From Talinum fruticosum (Eukaryota > Streptophyta > Magnoliopsida > Caryophyllales > Talinaceae): DNA of 64,000 bases. Position numbers and translations under genes: made by a program. The DNA is taken from positions 620,001 through 684,000 of the forward strand of contig JAITYX010000084.1 in NCBI GenBank assembly GCA_021018815.1, written 5' to 3'. The stretch's first letter is position 1, and every line of letters starts with the position of its first letter. Positions 22,070 to 33,513 of the stretch are shown piece by piece. The notes under the pieces were generated by a model. That model did not search any database and was not told the origin of the DNA. It saw nothing but the letters and a program-made list of their open reading frames with translations.

Positions 22070-23500
22070 TTCCCCTAACCTTAGTAGACGATGGATCAAT
22101 AATAAACGTATGTCCACTGGAGAACCACTAGAAGGTTAGGAGTTAGGGAGCAATAACTCTGTAAGCAAACTATCCATCTTTGAGCTTACGATAATTTCAA
22201 AACAACGAGTCTTGGGAATAGTGACCTTACAAATTAATGTAAGGCCGGTAGAAAGGAACATCGTATTCCAAGTCTTAGATATCCCAGCTACCTTCAATTT
22301 TGATTCTAGGACGCCCTTGGTTACATGATCATTGGGCGATGCACGTCAACAATGCATCAAAAAGTTGAGATGATCGTCAAAGGTCAAGTCATAACTCGTC
22401 AACGGGGATAACCTTTGTGCTACTATCACTTCTAAAGAATTCGTAGTTGAGGTCCGAGCATGATGCCTATGACGAGGAACTGTATGGATTTGAGACTATC
22501 GTCTGTCTTATAAATTGATGAAGCACCTCTTAACTTCAACCCCGTTGGAAACCCTAGTGTCCATTCGATGCTTGGGAAGAAAGGGTATTTTCCAGGTCTT
22601 GCTACAGGCCGAAGGGTATACCACCTTACTTTTCTACCCTTTGAACTAACTAATAACTACAACTTTGGGTTAGGCTATCAACCTACTCCTAAGGAAATAG
22701 CTCAAGCCAAGTGGAAAGTTCAAACTAAGAGGACTCGCACCGCACACAATCGGCTCTACCAAGCCCTTTCCTTATACTCGAAGAGGCGATACTATGCTCA
22801 AGCCCTAAGGAAATAGCTCAAGCCAAGAAGGAGAAAACTTCCCTTATTATGGTTTTCCTAAGCCCTACTATATCAAGCTAAAGGGCATCCTAGAACCTAG
22901 TTTGGAGATTTTTAGTGGATCGTTATATTCTAGAGAAGGAGGCACCCTACCTCTTTGAAGAGGGACAATCCACGCCAAACAAGACAATTCTCCCCGGGAA
23001 TAATCTTTTTGGTCTTCCGTTTGGACAACGAAAGGGAATTCATTCTCGGTATTGTCACGAGCTATGTCACACCCTCGGTTTGATCCGTCCGGGTTCATCA
23101 CCAAATTTGATTATGAATGATCCAAGCATGTCACATGGATTGATGCCAAAGAAGGCCAAGAATTTGCTATTAGCCTAGGAGCGCATCCTCTTTCCGAGTC
23201 TAATAGTAGGGCTTGTGTTTCTCCTTCTATTATCTCTAGTTCTTTTCCCGATTTTGTTATTTTAAGTTTTGTGTCTTCGGTTCCGATTGTAATGTACTTC
23301 GAAATTAAAGGTCGATATCTCAATTTAGCAATAATTATCTACTTCCCGAAACATAGATGGGCCTTGATTGATGCACATAGTAAGATCGAGGTCTCTCCTA
23401 AAACTATGCCGGAGGAAGTGGTAGGATTGGTTAACAGTGGCAATGGAAATATTACCCTTGATCGGAAAAATCTCCCGGAAGAATGCGTTGCACACAACAA
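22070..23500 (+). pseudogene. Tat pol tandem unit 3, main part
   Basis: It contains LTLVDDGSIINVCPLENH-like protease residues, the NGDNLCATITSKE strand, LGKKGYFPGLATGRRVYHLT, FELTNNYNFGLGYQPTPKEI, AQAKWKVQTKRTRTAHNRLY, the RYILEKEAPYLFEEGQSTPN region (22915 on), LPGNNLFGLPFGQRKG and a tail with HRWALIDAHSKIEVSPKTM and EEVVGLVNSGNGNITLDRK that overlaps the start of unit 4. Stops and frameshifts are scattered throughout, with no RT. Confidence 0.7.
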
Positions 23501-24880
23501 TGCCATTTACTTAGCCATAATTGGCATCAACAAGTTTGTTCCCCTAACCTTAGTAGATAATGGATCAGTAGTAAATGTATGTCCCCGGAGAACTGCTAGA
23601 AGGTTAGGAATTAGGGAGCAAAAACTCTCTAAGTAGGCCATCCATCTCCGAGCTTACGATGATTCAAAAAGAATAGTTTGGGGAATAGTGACCTTTTCTA
23701 TTAATGTAAGGCTAGTAGAAAGGAACATCGAATTCTAAGTCCTATATATCCCAGACTACCTTCAATTTACTTCTAGGACGACCTTGGTCACATGATTATC
23801 GGGCGGTGCCCTCAAAACTACATCAGAAAGTTAAGATAATCATCCAAGGTGAAGTCATAAATATTAAAGGGGATAACCTTTATGCTACTATTACCTCTAA
23901 AGAATCTGTGGTGAAGATCGAGTATGACGTTAATGACGAGGAACTGTGTGGATTCGAGACTGTCGTTTCCTTAGAAAGGGATGGAGCACCTCTTAACTTT
24001 AATCCTTAAGGCAACCCTAGTGTCCATTCGATGCTTAGGCGAGAGGGTGTATTTTCCAGGTCTTGTCTGTAGGTCGAAGGGCATACCACCTTACTTTTCT
24101 ACCGCTTGAACCCACTAATAGCTACGGCTTTGGGTTAGGCTATAAACCTACTCCTAAGAAATATAACTGAAGACAAGTGGTAACTTCAAACTAAGAGGAC
24201 TGAACCACATACATTTTGTTGTATTAAGCCCTTTCCTCATACTTTGAATGGGCAGTTCCTAAGAGAAGAAGACAACTTCCTTTATTATGGTTTTCCTGAG
24301 CCTTATTGTATTAAGCAAAAGGGCACCCTAGAACTCGGTCCGGAGATTTTCATTGATTTTTATATTCTAGATAAGGAGGCACCCTACATCCTTGAACAGG
24401 GGACAATCCACACCAGACAGGCCTAATCTCACTAGGAATAATCCTTTTGGTCTTTTATTTGGACAAGAGGAATGGAATTTAGTCTTAGTATTCTCACGAG
24501 CTATGTCACACCCGCAGTTTGATCCATCCGAGTTCATCATCAACTTTGATTATGAAGGATCCTAGCTTTGCACTTGGAATGATGCTAAAGAGGGCCAAGA
24601 ATTAGCTGTCGACCTAGGAGCACATCCTCTTTCTTAGTGTTGTCCTAGGACTTGTGTTTCACCTTCTATTATGTCTAGTTCTTTTCCCCTTTCTGTCATT
24701 TCAAAGTTTTGTGTCTCGCAATTTTGAGTCCGATGTACACAAGACATTTAAGGCCGATATCTCAATCTCGCAAACAATATCTACTTCATAGAAACTATGC
24801 CGGAGGAAGTGGTAGGATTGGTTAACAGTGGGGATGGAACTATTACCCTTGATTAGAAAGATCTCCTAAAAGAAGGCGTT
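23501..24880 (+). pseudogene. Tat pol tandem unit 4
   Basis: This is the best-kept protease motif of the series: INKFVPLTLVDNGSVVNVCP and RRTARRLGIREQKLSK with the DNGS active site intact (about 23521-23636), and a stop directly after. Then come LHQKVKIIIQGEVINIKGDN, LYATITSKESVVKIEY, EELCGFETVVSLERDGAPLN and, at 24244-24426, REEDNFLYYGFPEPYCIKQK and LELGPEIFIDFYILDKEAPY. Confidence 0.7.
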
Positions 24881-25262
24881 GCACACAACAATGCCCTTTA
24901 CTTAACCATAATTTGCATCAATAAGTTTGTTCCCCTAACCTTTGTAGACAATGGATCAGTAGTAAATGTATGTCCCTAGAGAAGCTGCTTAAAGGTTAGG
25001 ACTTACGGAGCAACAACTCTCTTAGTAGACTATCCATCTCTCGACTTATGATGATTCAAAAGAAAAGTCTTCCGAATAGTGACCTTGCCAATTAATGTAG
25101 GGCTAATAGAAAGGAACATCGAATTCTAAGTCCTATATATCCGAGCTACATGGAATTAACTTGTATGATGCCCTTGGTCACATGATAATCGGGTGTTGCC
25201 CTCAACACTACATCCGAAAGTTAAAATGATCGTCAAAGGTCAAGTCATAACTATCAAGTCAT
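24881..25262 (+). pseudogene. Tat pol tandem unit 5, truncated
   Basis: It shows the NNALYLTIICINKFVPLTFVDNGSVVNVCP region again, then decays. It ends within the GGTCAAGTCATAACTATCAA block and joins the copia A fragment at about 25262. Confidence 0.6.
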
Positions 25263-27075
25263 AACACATAATCATGCATTAATCATCCCAAGTTCATTCC
25301 TAATAAAGCAAAACTAATCCTCACTAAGTGGCTTAGTAAAGATATCAGCTAGTTGAAGTTTCGTAGGAATGAATTCAAGTTCAATATCACCTTTCTCATA
25401 ATGGTCTCTTAGAAAATGATACCGGACCTCAATATGCTTGGTCTTTGAGTGCTGAACTCGGATTCTTAGTGATGCCGATTGCACTTTGATTGTCACACTT
25501 GATTGAAATTGATTTGAATGAAAGTCCAAGATCTCTGCAGTGTTGTTTGATCCATAGAATCTTAGCACGAGCATGCTCCAGCTGCAATGTACTCGACTTC
25601 AGCGAGTTGATAGAGCTAGTCGGTTTTGTTTCTTTGAGTGCCAAGATATAAGGGATTAACCCAGAAATTGGCATGCTCCTGAGGTGCTCTTTCTATCAAC
25701 CTTGTATCCAGCATAGTCAATGTATGAGTATCCAGGTGAGAGTTAGTTCCGAGTCTCTTGAGAACCATAGACCTAGATTCCGAGTCCCCGTAAGATATCT
25801 AAAGATTCTTTTCACCGAAGTGAGTTTTGATTCTTTTGGATTAGCTTGAAATCTTGCACACGGACATACATTAAACATTATGTCTGGCCTACTGAAACTA
25901 AGATATAGCAGAGATCCAATCATACCTCGATAGAGTTTCGATCTACTGCTTTACCTTTTTCGTCCGAGTCCAGTTTTATGCTCCTACTCATTGGTGTTGT
26001 TGCATGTTTTACATCTTGAAGTTTGTACTTCTTCAGCAACTCCTTGGTATACTTTGATTGATGGACATAGATGTCATCTTTGTCCGGCTTGATTTATAGA
26101 CCAAGGAAGAAATTGAGTTCTCCCATCATGCTCATTTGGAATTCTGTCTCATTAACTCGGAATAATCTCGACAGAGATTTTCATTACTAGCTCCAAAAAT
26201 TATGTCATCTACATAGATATGAGCAATAAGAAAGTCTTTCCCCTTGGTTTTTATGAAAAGGGTTTTGTCAATTTGACCTCTTTTAAAATCATTTTCAACC
26301 AAGAAACTACTTAGTCTTTCTTACCAAGCTCCGGGAGCTTGTTTAAGACCATAAAGAGCTTTTTGCAATTTGAAAACATGATTTGAAAATTCGAGTTTTC
26401 AAATCCACGGAATTTTCAAATCCAGGGGTTGCTCAACATAGACTTCCTCTTGAGTGAAACCATTAAGAAAAGCACATTTCACATCCATTTGACATAACTT
26501 GATATTCATGCTTGATGTAAATGCCAATAGGATTCTAATTGCTTTAATCCTAGCCACTGGTGCAAAGGTTTCCATAATCAATTCCTTCTTCTTGATTGTA
26601 ACCTTCAGCCACAAGTGTAGCCTTATTTCTGACTACCAACCCACCTTCATCCAGTTTGTTCCGGAAAACCCATTTGCTTCCTATGACTGGGTGGTCAAAA
26701 GGTTGTTTAGTTAGAGTCTAGACTTGGTTTCTTTCAAATTGAGTAAGTTCCTCTTGCATGGCCTCTACCCATTCAAGTTCATTTAGGGCCTCTAGTGCAT
26801 TTATGGGTTCCGTTAATGATATGAATGTAGTTAATGCACACAAATTTTGCAAAGAACAATGAGTCCGTGCCTCACTATTGATGTCGGACAAGATGTTTTT
26901 GAGTGGGTGACTCGAGGCATATTTGAATGCTCTACTGTTCTTTGGTTCACCGGGTTTGTAGGCTGAATTGGTTGATCTTTAGAGGTTTGATCCGATTGAG
27001 CTTGCTCATCTGATTAACCTTCAGCATTCCGAGCTGGCTCTTGAGCTGATTCATTCCGAGTCTTGGTATTCTCGG
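25263..27075 (-). pseudogene. Copia A pol fragment: reverse transcriptase and RNase H
   Basis: On the minus strand, N- to C-terminal: VIGSKWVFRNKLDEGGLVVR-like start of the RT (about 26690), METFAPVARIKAIRILLAFT, QMDVKCAFLNGFTQEEVYVE, the catalytic YVDD at 26215-26204, GSLLYLSFSRPDIMFNVCPC, then RNase H with KCDNQSAIGITKNP and the end block KTKHIEVRYHFLRDHYEKGD, ELEFIPTKLQLADIFTKP. Several frameshifts and stops make it non-functional. The upstream part of the same element lies at 35226-36136, beyond inserted element 2. The 3' LTR and extra ORF expected at the left are missing, where it abuts Tat unit 5. Confidence 0.85.
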
Positions 27076-28762
27076 TGATGTATAGTGGGAGCGGAAGCAA
27101 AAGAAGAAGGAAAAACCAAGAAAATGCTACCCGGCGAGAATAGGTCCTGTAGGTGCAGTCTTGGGAAAAAGGGTGAAAGGAGTTGTAAATGATGGAGATT
27201 TTGGCTGAAATTTGGTGGGGGATGACGTAACTTGTCAGGGAAGGTCTGTGTAAAATTTGGGAATTTTTGGAGTTTGGGAGCACCTTGATCTCGCACGCTC
27301 GAAGTGAGCAAGATCTGGGCTGGATGTCCGGACCGACACTCTTTGTTTGGATCAGAGGTGGGGGATGGTAGGGTTCTTGGATGAGGCTAATTTTTAGAGG
27401 GGGAATAATTGACACACTGTAAGGATAGTGGGTGAAATTTGGGCTGAAATGGACATGTGGATTATGAGATATACAAGTTTGAAAATCGAGTAACCGATAG
27501 AACCAAGGATCCCACGAGATACGTAAACACCACTATGGAACACCTTGGGGCACCTCTAGCCTTGCCGGATATAGAAACACCACCGGTAGGTTAGAAGACT
27601 CAATAGGACACCACCTAGTAGCCAACTAGGATACAACAATTGAGATTCAATGGGCCGAGAAATCCATCTCGAAAAGAGTAGAATACTCAAAGTTTATAAA
27701 TTCATCAAAGTTGATTTTACATCATGTATGCATGCTGAATTTATAGTGCCTTAAAATGGCACTTTACAAAGTTGAAAAATAAAACAAAAATTACAAAGAT
27801 TCTTTCCTCTCCTCCAAGTTAAGTTAGGATGAATTCTAGCCAAGTATTTGCAAAATTGGGAACATGTGGTCGTGGCTTTTTTCCCCTTTGGCAAGCTTCA
27901 TTTCCATTTGGCCAACACATAATATTCCTTCCTCCTTTGATGATGCTTCAAGATGCTTCTAGATTTTCCATTCCTTTCCTTTGATGCATCATTTTATTTA
28001 TGTGCATATGACATTAGGGAGTAATACCTCATACCCGGCCAAATACTAGGGAAGACGAATACTTAAGCATGGACCATTTGGAAATTGAAAATAACCGAGC
28101 GGAATTTGGCTTAAAATATCCGGTTTTGAAACTTGGACCTTTCCTTTATTATCTTCGGCCTAAAAGACATTGCCCATATTTTGATATTGATATAGACATG
28201 TCCAGGAATATCTTGTGAAATTTGGAGACCAAAAACTCATCCAAAGTTGATCGATCACTCGTTTGAATTTGGCCTTCAAGCGCCATTCCGGAATTGTAAT
28301 TTCCAGTTTTCTAAGTCAACTTCAAATTCTCATAACTTTTGATTCACAGCTCCATTTTAACTCTTCTTGGTATGGATAGAAAGCTTAGGATGTTGTCTTT
28401 CCAAACATGTATGATGAGTTGTTGTTGGAGCTCTGGATCAGCAGATATGATCAAAACAAAGTGCATGTGTCATCCTAGATGAGCAATCCGCCGGTTTCAA
28501 CAAAAACCTTCCTCATTTATTATTTCCGCCAAATACTAAGATGCCCATTACTGGACTAGATAGAGGGCATCGTCAGATGCTGCCATGCAAAGTTTAAGGT
28601 CCAAATGCCAAGACATGAGTGAATAATTAGCTAAACCATTCAGCCTTTAAAACACGAGTCAGGTTGAAATATCCTAGCACTTGCAATGAGGCTCAAAACA
28701 GGTTTCTCCCAACTCATTCTTATCTAGGATGGCTTTGGGTTTGTAGTATGTGATTTCCATCA
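27076..28762 (-). repeat. LTR1, 3' LTR of element 2
   Basis: On the plus strand it starts TGATGTATAGTGGGAGCGG and ends GATTTCCATCA. A polypurine tract follows on the minus strand side at 28763-28778 (CCCAACAAAGGGAGTA). Confidence 0.8.
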
Positions 28763-30089
28763 TACTCCCTTTGTTGGGAAAAATTTGTCCTCAAATTTGC
28801 AGCATTCCCAAGGGCACAATAAAGACCTCCGGATCAAACACTCGTGTTTTCTCACTAAACATCAAGGGATGGCTTTGTATGAAGCCATTTGCAAGAGGTA
28901 AAAAAATGTATTTTTGGGTTGCATGGCTGAAAGACTTTGGGTAAAGGAGCCTTAAGTGGAGGGGCAAGAATAGGGTTCGAATCGCCAAGGGAAGACTTTG
29001 GGGAGGGTTGAATTTGTGGCACCATGTTTTAGTACAAACTTGGCTTGCGGATTGAACATTCCGCACTCCAAGGCTTTGAGGTTGGTGGAATATGGGCTGG
29101 CTTAAATGTTCCTCTATCATGTTCATGGTGTTCTACAAATAAGCTTGGCCCGTAGAAACTCCATAATGAGGTGGACAAAACCAAGTGCTTTTGGTAAGGA
29201 AGTCATCTTCCTTTGATACCAAAAGAATAGGTTCCACATACTCCTTTACAATGCTTAGAGCTTTTTCCACCATGTTCATCCATAAGGGATGCTCATTTGA
29301 CATGCTCAAGGTTGCACCAAAATAAGGGCTCTAAAACCGAGTGCCCTTAAGAAGGAAGTCATCCTTCATTAGCACCAAGAAAATAGGTTCCACACATGGA
29401 CTTTCCCTTTCTTCTCCTAGGCCTTTAGCCAACACTTCAACAATTTGACTTTGGCTCTCTTGAACACTTGTAGGATTCATTCCATAGGCTGGTTGGTTAG
29501 GAAAGATGGCTCTTGGGATGGGGTTTGCAAGATGATGTAGGGTTTTTGTGGTGGGAGGCTAGGAGGAATTTTAGTTGGGAGATCATGGGCAAATTTGGCT
29601 ATGGGTTCTTTGACAAGAGGATGGCTATTTGGTGGGAGTTCAAAGGACTAGACAGTAGGTGGTTGGTGGCTTTTTGGAAGGCTTGGTTTGGTGCTTTGGG
29701 GTGAGGGAAATGGGGGCTGCTTGGTTGGCTTCGGTGGGGAAATATGGGGGCTCTTTTTGTGGAGTGTTGGGGCATTTTGTGGAGGTGGAGAGGGCTGGAC
29801 ATTTGGGGTTTTGGAAAGAGAAGAGAGGGCTGAAAGTTTAGGGGAAGGAGAAGACAAACTCCCCTTGTCAAGGTGTGTGCCCTCGGTGGAAAGGGAGTTG
29901 TACTTGAATGGACAAAATTTCTTTAGCAACTTCCCTCTTAGCTTCCTCCATGTGTGCACTCTTTCTTTGCCTCGTGTCTTTCTTCTCACTTTGTAGGTTG
30001 TCCACCAAGTGAGGGCATGACTCCTCAACTTTGACACAACAATCTCAACCTTCTCATACTTCTTTAAGCTCAAGTTTGCAAAGGCTTCA
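28763..30089 (-). pseudogene. Internal A of element 2: gag remnant, decayed downstream region
   Basis: At 30089-29640, minus, an open stretch carries AFANLSLKKYEKVEIVVSKL, RSHALTWWTTYKVRRKTRGK, RKLRGKLLKKFCPFKYNS and then Pro-rich repeats (PSPPPQNAPTLHKKSPH). A stop ends it at about 29648. The rest (28763-29640) has many stops. It contains no protease-like DACYLLL block, no RT and no integrase. It starts abruptly at LTR3, so the gag N-terminus and PBS are lost. Confidence 0.65.
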
Positions 30090-31377
30090 TGATGTATAGT
30101 GGGAGCGGAAGCAAAGATGAAGCAAAACCGCAAACAAACTACCCGGCAGAATGCGGGCCAGCGAGTGTGGTTACGGGGAAAAGGGTGAAAGGAGGGGTAA
30201 ATGATGGAGATTTTGGCTGAAATTTGGTGGGGGATGAGGTAACGGGTCAGGGAAGGTCTTTGTAAAATTTGGAAATTTTTGGAGTTCGGGAGCACCTTGA
30301 TCCGCACGCTTGAAGTGAGCAATGCCGGGTTGGATGTCCAGGCTGACACTCTTTGTTTAGATCAGAGGCGGGGACGGAGTTCTTCTTGGATGGAGCTGAG
30401 CTTTGGAGGGAATGGACTCAACTCATGTATGATGATGTGGGTGAAATTTGGGCCGAAGTTGATGTGTGGATTGGGAGTTATGGATATGGGAAGTAGCTGG
30501 ATAAAACCGAGGTTCTTTGCTCGGATACGTAAACACCACCGAGGGAACCAAGGGGCACCTTCAATCTGGCCGGATACAAAAACACCACCGGAAGACTGGA
30601 AGGACTCAAAGGACACCACCTGGTAGCCAACTAGGATACAACAATGAGAATTCATGGGGCGAGAAATCTATCTCGAAAAGAGCAATGCTCAAGTTCATAT
30701 ATTCATCATAGTCTATCTTTACATGGCTGAATGCATGAACTATTTATAGGAAATAAAACATGCAGAAAATAAATCAAAACTAAAACATAATCTAAGGCCT
30801 AAAAGAAAGATTACAGGATCAATGGCCTAAGATGTATAAGCCCCTTGTCCAAGCCAACTTGGGAACATGTGGCTAAAATGAAAGTTAATTCTAGCCAAGT
30901 ATTTCTATCCTCTTGTGCAAGAAAGCTTGTAATAGGTCCAACACATAGATTCTTCCACTGGAGATGATGCTTGGAAATGCTTCTAGAATCCTCCTTATTC
31001 TGGCCATGTACTCCCTTCCTTGGTAACCAACATTGGACGTCCAAACATGGCTCATTCGGCCCTTGGAGTTAACCGGCCAGATTTGCACATTAGCACTTGT
31101 CTTGAACCCTTCGTCATTTGGACCTCCTTTTGTGGACTATTTTGCTCCAACTCTTCAATAACAATTATTTATGTACCATAAGACATAAAAAGTTAATTAT
31201 CAAGCTCTAGCTTAACTTGTAATAGTCAAACTAGAATAATCATCTTTAGGCGCCAAAATGATCTCCATTCGGTTTTAGCTCCATTTTGATCCTTGTCATT
31301 AAACCATAGCTCTTGACATTTAGGCATGTATGGAGATCTTGGTCAAGTAAGTTATAGCCCTTGGTCAATATCCATCA
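30090..31377 (-). repeat. LTR3, LTR of a second gag-pro element within element 2
   Basis: It starts TGATGTATAGTGGGAGCGG and ends AATATCCATCA on the plus strand; 1288 bp. A polypurine tract (minus: TCTAACAAGGGGAGTA) borders it at 31378-31393. It is closer in length and design to the element 3 LTR than to LTR1 or LTR2. Confidence 0.75.
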
Positions 31378-31681
31378 TACTCCCCTTGTTAGAAAGAATT
31401 TGTCCTCAAATTCGGGTATGTCCATAAGGTAAGGAGAGTGCATAGTAAGGCTATCCACAACACACTTCTTGGATCACTTCACCATTTGTTTGGCCCTTTC
31501 GCATTAGCTTTGGCCAACCCATCGATGGTGGCCATTTCTTCCTTGCACGCATCCACTCCAAACTGTCGGGTTTAAAAACCACTTGTTGGCATTGTATGTT
31601 AGGACCAAAGTGGATGGATGCTCGCTCTTTACTTGAGCTGGTTGTGGGCTGAATGTGGTGCCAAGTAATCTCTCCATAATA

Positions 31682-33322
31682 TCATTCACAACCAGATTTG
31701 GAGGCTTCACAAGTGCTATGGCACAACTTCATTGGGACAAGTATAAAATAACTCTCCACATGCTTCGCATAGACACACAAATATGTCAATTGCTCAAAAT
31801 CAACTTCATAAATTTCCAATTGAGATAAAAGCATATACCTCCTCTTGGAATTGTTCCATTTCAAGCGCTCAAAAGTCATTTGTGCAAGACTATCAATTTT
31901 CTTCAAGTGCGCATGCCAAGGAACTTTGTCCAAAAACTCAACAATAATTTGTGTAGCCCCATGTAGTGGCTCTAGTTGCTTTCGGCCTTCATCAAAGTGG
32001 ACAGAATAGGGGCTGTCCAAATGAGCTAGTACATGGCTGTCCAAATGAACTCTCACACGGCTCATTTTCACACCAAAAATATCATCAAAAGACATCAAAA
32101 TGGATTGCACATTGTGGAGCTCATAAACTTAATCATTAGAGCACATGTAGCTCCTAGGAGTGCTTGACAACCCATATGGAATGACTAACCAATCCAACAA
32201 CCATGGTCTATCCAATAATAAGTAACAAGCATCTAAAATCATGATAATGCTCCAAAATTCTCCAAGATGTTTCTTGTCACTATCAAAGGAAATAGGACAC
32301 CAAAAATGTGATTGGAATCCTTGACCTTGCAAAGACCATTGGAAGCCAAGTGGACGAACGTTGTTCGAAATTTGTAGGCTCAAAGGTTCCACCATGTCAA
32401 AGCTAGCCTCAAACTCTTTTTGCTCATCTTGCTCCTCAAGCAACTCATCATACTTTGGAGGCAACTCAAAAGCAATTGGTTGGCACTCATCCTCCAATTC
32501 GTTAATATGCTCATCAAGCTTGGGAGGCAAGTATGGTTCATTCTCCTCTTGGAGCTCTACACACTCAACCACAACAAGGCTGGGTTGTGGGTACTCCAAC
32601 TCATGGTAGCTCATCTCTTGGCAAAGAGAAAACATGTCATTTGGCATTGTACCAAGAGGGTTTGTGGGTTGTGGGGTTGGGAAATTTTGTGGTGGAAAGG
32701 AGAAATCATCTCCAAATTTCAGCGAGGGTTTTGGGGGTTGTTTTTGTGAGCGGGTGTGGGGTTTTGTGGTGGTAAAGATGGCTGGACAGTGGGGGTTAAG
32801 GAGGGAGGTTGGAGATTTTTTGGTGGCTTGGTTCGGTGTTTTGAAGTGAGGGAAGTGGGGGCTGGTTGATTGGCTTCGGTGGGGAAATGTGGGGGCTCTT
32901 TTTGTGGTGTGTTGGGGTATTTTGTGGAGGTGGAGAGGGCTGGACATTTGGGGTTTTGGAAAGAGAAGAGGGGGCTGAAAGTTTAGGAGAAGGAGAACAC
33001 AAACTCCCTTGTTAAGGTGTTTGCTCTCGGTGAGAAGGGAGTTGTACTTGAATGGACAATTTTTTAGCAACTTCCCTCTTAGCTTTCTCCGTGTGTGCAC
33101 TCTTTCTTTGCCTCTTGTCTTTCTTCTCACTTTGTAGGTTGTCCACCAAGTGAGGGCATGACTCCTCAACTTTGACACAACAATCTCAACCTTTTCATAC
33201 TCCTTTAAGCTCAAGTTTGCAAAGGCTTCATCAACCTTGACAAACCAACTAGCAAATTGATCCGGTTGGCCATAGAATTCAGGCACAAGTAGACTAACCA
33301 ACTCAAAGTTAGAATATGTCAT
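31682..33322 (-). pseudogene. gag-protease-like ORF of element 2, one internal stop
   Basis: The ATG at 33322 opens MTYSNFELVSLLVPEFYGQP, then FASWFVKVDEAFANLSLKEY, EKVEIVVSKLRSHALTWW (gag core) and KVRRKTRGKERVHTRRKLRG. A Pro/Ser/Lys-rich linker follows, then LELEYPQ-type and very acidic segments (EEQDEQKEFEASFDMVEPLS), GFQWSLQGQGFQSHFWCPIS and DACYLLLDRPWLLDWLVIPY. A TAA stop at 32129-32131 comes after MCSND; the same frame goes on to 31682 (QSILMSFDDIFGVKMSRVRV and on). The protease-like block aligns with element 3, but no D-S/T-G or D-G-G-S is present upstream. The frame is otherwise open for nearly 550 codons, remarkable for a non-autonomous copy. Confidence 0.75.
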
Positions 33323-33497
33323 TTCATCTCTCAAAAATCCAAATGCCAAATGGTGTTCTCGGTGGTCAAGGGAAAATGGCCGGAAAAATTTTTGTGGTTT
33401 TTTGTGGATGGACGTGTTTGGGATTTTTGTGGAGCTGGCTGTTTTTGGTGTTTTGGGTTTATGGGGAATGGATACAATCCACCAAGTATCAGAACTT

Positions 33498-33509
33498 GCT
33501 CTGATACCA
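33498..33509 (-). other. Primer binding site of element 2
   Basis: On the minus strand TGGTATCAGAGC, a perfect match to the initiator-Met tRNA primer site, stands 4 bases inside LTR2. Confidence 0.85.
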
Positions 33510-33513
33510 AAGT

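Larger units (their letters stand above)
20585..22074. repeat. TSD pair TTCCC around the copia solo LTR
   Basis: TTCCC occurs at 20585-20589 and 22070-22074. The joined sequence, AAGTTTGTTCCCCTAACC, is the same as in the sister units at 23535 and 24923. Confidence 0.9.

Noticed and set aside
31504..31710. Short minus-strand frame after internal B as a separate gene
   Set aside because: It is the decayed 3' end of the element 2 internal region upstream of the polypurine tract.
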